Origin: Streptomyces piniterrae
GTDB taxonomy: Bacteria; Actinomycetota; Actinomycetes; Streptomycetales; Streptomycetaceae
Direction of reading: 5' to 3'
Length of the DNA: 64,000 bases
Assembly (NCBI RefSeq): GCF_005048155.1
Contig: NZ_SUMB01000016.1
Coordinates: 1-64,000 of the forward strand
In this document: one piece after another, positions 62,773 through 64,000 of the stretch
Layout: the number at the start of each line of letters is the position of its first letter
Numbering within the stretch: position 1 is the stretch's first letter
Translations under genes and position numbers: made by a program
The notes under the pieces: model-generated
Databases searched by the model: none
What the model was told of the DNA's origin: nothing
The model's input: the letters and a program-made list of their open reading frames with translations, nothing else

Positions 62773-63954
62773 TCAGATGAGAACTCCCTTGTGCCACACG
62801 GCCGATACGAGCGGGACGCCCGGCCGGTAGGCGAGGTGGACGTGGGAGGGCGCGTCCAGCAGCACGAGGTCGGCGCGGGCGCCGGGGGTGATCCGGCCGA
62901 CGTCCGTGCGGCGCAGGGCGCGGGCGCCGCCCTCGGTGGCCGACCAGACGGCTTCGTCGGGCGTCATCCCCATGTCGCGGACGGCCAGCGCGATGCAGAA
63001 CGGCATGGAACTGGTGAAGGACGAGCCGGGGTTGCAGTCGGTGGACAGGGCGACGGTGGCGCCGGCGTCGAGCAGCCGGCGCGCGTCGGGCCACTCTGCG
63101 CGGGTGGAGAACTCGGCGCCCGGCAGCAGCGTCGCGACGGTCCGGGAGCCGGCGAGGGCGTCGATGTCGGCGGCGGTGAGGTGGGTGCAGTGGTCGGCGG
63201 ACGCGGCGTCGAGTTCGACGGCGAGCTGGACGCCGGGGCCGTGGCCGAGCTGGTTGGCGTGCACGCGCGGCGTCAGGCCCCTGGCCTTTCCGGCGGTGAG
63301 GACGGCGCGCGCCTGGTCGCCGTCGAAGGCGCCCTTCTCGCAGAAGACGTCGACCCAGCGGGCGTGCGGGGCGCAGGCGTCCAGCATCGGGCCGGTCACC
63401 AGGTCGACGTAGCCGGCCGGGTCGTCGGCGTAGTCGGGCGAGACGATATGGGCGCCGAGGAAGGTGACTTCGTCGGTGTGCGCGGCGGCGATGCGCAGCG
63501 CGCGGGCCTCGTCCTCGACGGTGAGGCCGTAGCCGGACTTGGTCTCCTGGGTGGTGGTGCCCTGGCGCAGCGCCTCGGCGAGGTAGCGGGCGACGTTGGT
63601 GTGCAGTTCCTCGTCGGTGGCGGCGCGGGTGGCGGCGACGGTGGTGCGGATGCCGCCTGCGGAGTAGGGGCGGCCGGACATCCGGGCGTTGAACTCGGCG
63701 GTGCGGTCGCCGCTGAAGACGAGGTGGGAGTGCGAGTCGACGAAGCCGGGGAGGCCGGCGCGGCCGGCCGCGTCGACGGCGTTGTCGGTGGCGGGTGCTT
63801 TGCTTGATTCACCGACCCAGGCGATGCGGTCGCCGTCGATGACGACGGCCGCGTCCTGGATCAGACCGAGGGGGCCTTCACCGAGGGAGGGGTCGTTGGT
63901 GACGAGCTGGGCGATGTGGGTGATGGCGGTGGTCGGCGCGGAGTTCGTCGTCAT
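62773..63954 (-). CDS. hutI: Imidazolonepropionase (histidine degradation)
   Basis: HutI hydrolyses 4-imidazolone-5-propionate to N-formimidoyl-glutamate, the third step of histidine breakdown. The 393-residue amidohydrolase has the metal motif GFVDSHSHLVFSGDRTAEF, KSGYGLTVEDEARALRI, HANQLGHGPGVQLAVELDAASADHCTHL, and VALSTDCNPGSSFTSSMPF with the catalytic Asp. It starts with ATG 63954 after AAGGAGAA. In streptomycetes the next gene upstream is usually hutF (formimidoylglutamate deiminase), which would lie past the right edge. Confidence 0.95.
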   Translation of the reverse strand: MTTNSAPTTAITHIAQLVTNDPSLGEGPLGLIQDAAVVIDGDRIAWVGESSKAPATDNAVDAAGRAGLPGFVDSHSHLVFSGDRTAEFNARMSGRPYSAGGIRTTVAATRAATDEELHTNVARYLAEALRQGTTTQETKSGYGLTVEDEARALRIAAAHTDEVTFLGAHIVSPDYADDPAGYVDLVTGPMLDACAPHARWVDVFCEKGAFDGDQARAVLTAGKARGLTPRVHANQLGHGPGVQLAVELDAASADHCTHLTAADIDALAGSRTVATLLPGAEFSTRAEWPDARRLLDAGATVALSTDCNPGSSFTSSMPFCIALAVRDMGMTPDEAVWSATEGGARALRRTDVGRITPGARADLVLLDAPSHVHLAYRPGVPLVSAVWHKGVLI

Positions 63955-64000
63955 CGCGGGGGTGTTCTCCTTCAGCGGCGTCGGACGCGTGGGGGGCGTG
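63955..64000 (-). other. Upstream edge of hutI
   Basis: The last 46 bases hold the hutI ribosome site (AAGGAGAA on the minus strand). An adjoining gene is not visible. Confidence 0.5.

Overview
The window is high-GC (about 70%) chromosomal DNA of a Streptomyces or very close relative. The evidence is the codon bias, a classical 87-residue WhiB, DUF3499 and DUF5719 proteins beside it, F420 biosynthesis genes, a SigB/SigF-type sigma factor with its partner-switching regulators, and the frequent GTG starts and ATGA/GTGA overlaps. From memory, the gene order matches the S. coelicolor core-chromosome stretch that contains sahH, manB, whiB, purEK, sigI and hutI. It is therefore mostly conserved core, with a few accessory or decaying loci. 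No tRNA, CRISPR array, prophage or insertion sequence was recognised.

Layout. 1-395: leader and promoters of an apparent rRNA operon that runs leftward off the window. 0.4-8.8 kb: SpoIIM-like and RDD membrane proteins, adenosylhomocysteinase, a fused PTS fructose transporter and a cation efflux protein; tandem repeats lie after the PTS gene. 8.9-20.2 kb: a mannose-phosphate block (manA, SIS protein, Trm112-like protein, manB), then DUF3499, a zincin-like protein, DUF5719 and a 1280-residue glycosyltransferase. 20.5-24.4 kb: whiB and its promoter, a cysteine dioxygenase-like gene carrying a palindromic repeat, fbiA and fbiB. 24.4-28.9 kb: AlkA-like glycosylase, manC-like nucleotidyltransferase, secreted amidase/PGRP, TIGR03089 protein. 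29.2-40.8 kb: five LCP (LytR-CpsA-Psr) proteins interspersed with a GT2 enzyme, a VanZ protein, a thioesterase and a fused MerR/aldo-keto reductase relic. 40.9-49 kb: acyl-CoA dehydrogenase, UDP-glucose dehydrogenase, CGNR regulator, VOC protein, two membrane-dipeptidase paralogues (one without its metal ligands), purE and purK. 49-54.3 kb: chagasin-like inhibitor, GtrA protein, a two-component system, a POT peptide transporter. 54.4-58.8 kb: a four-gene cell-surface operon with two sortase substrates. 59-61.3 kb: anti-sigma factor, STAS antagonist and sigma factor. 61.4-64 kb: a SUKH-like protein and hutI.

How the parts fit. ManA, ManB and the ManC-like enzyme make GDP-mannose; UDP-glucose dehydrogenase adds UDP-glucuronate; two GT2 enzymes and GtrA could assemble or move the sugars; five LCP ligases could attach the polymers to peptidoglycan. 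The window is therefore rich in cell-envelope glycopolymer functions. The surface operon adds covalently anchored proteins with a repeated disulfide-flanked domain plus two membrane-anchored Ig-like proteins; I consider it the best candidate here for an under-described system. The second candidate is the dipeptidase paralogue in which all five metal ligands are replaced and a loop has been overwritten by a 12-bp microsatellite.
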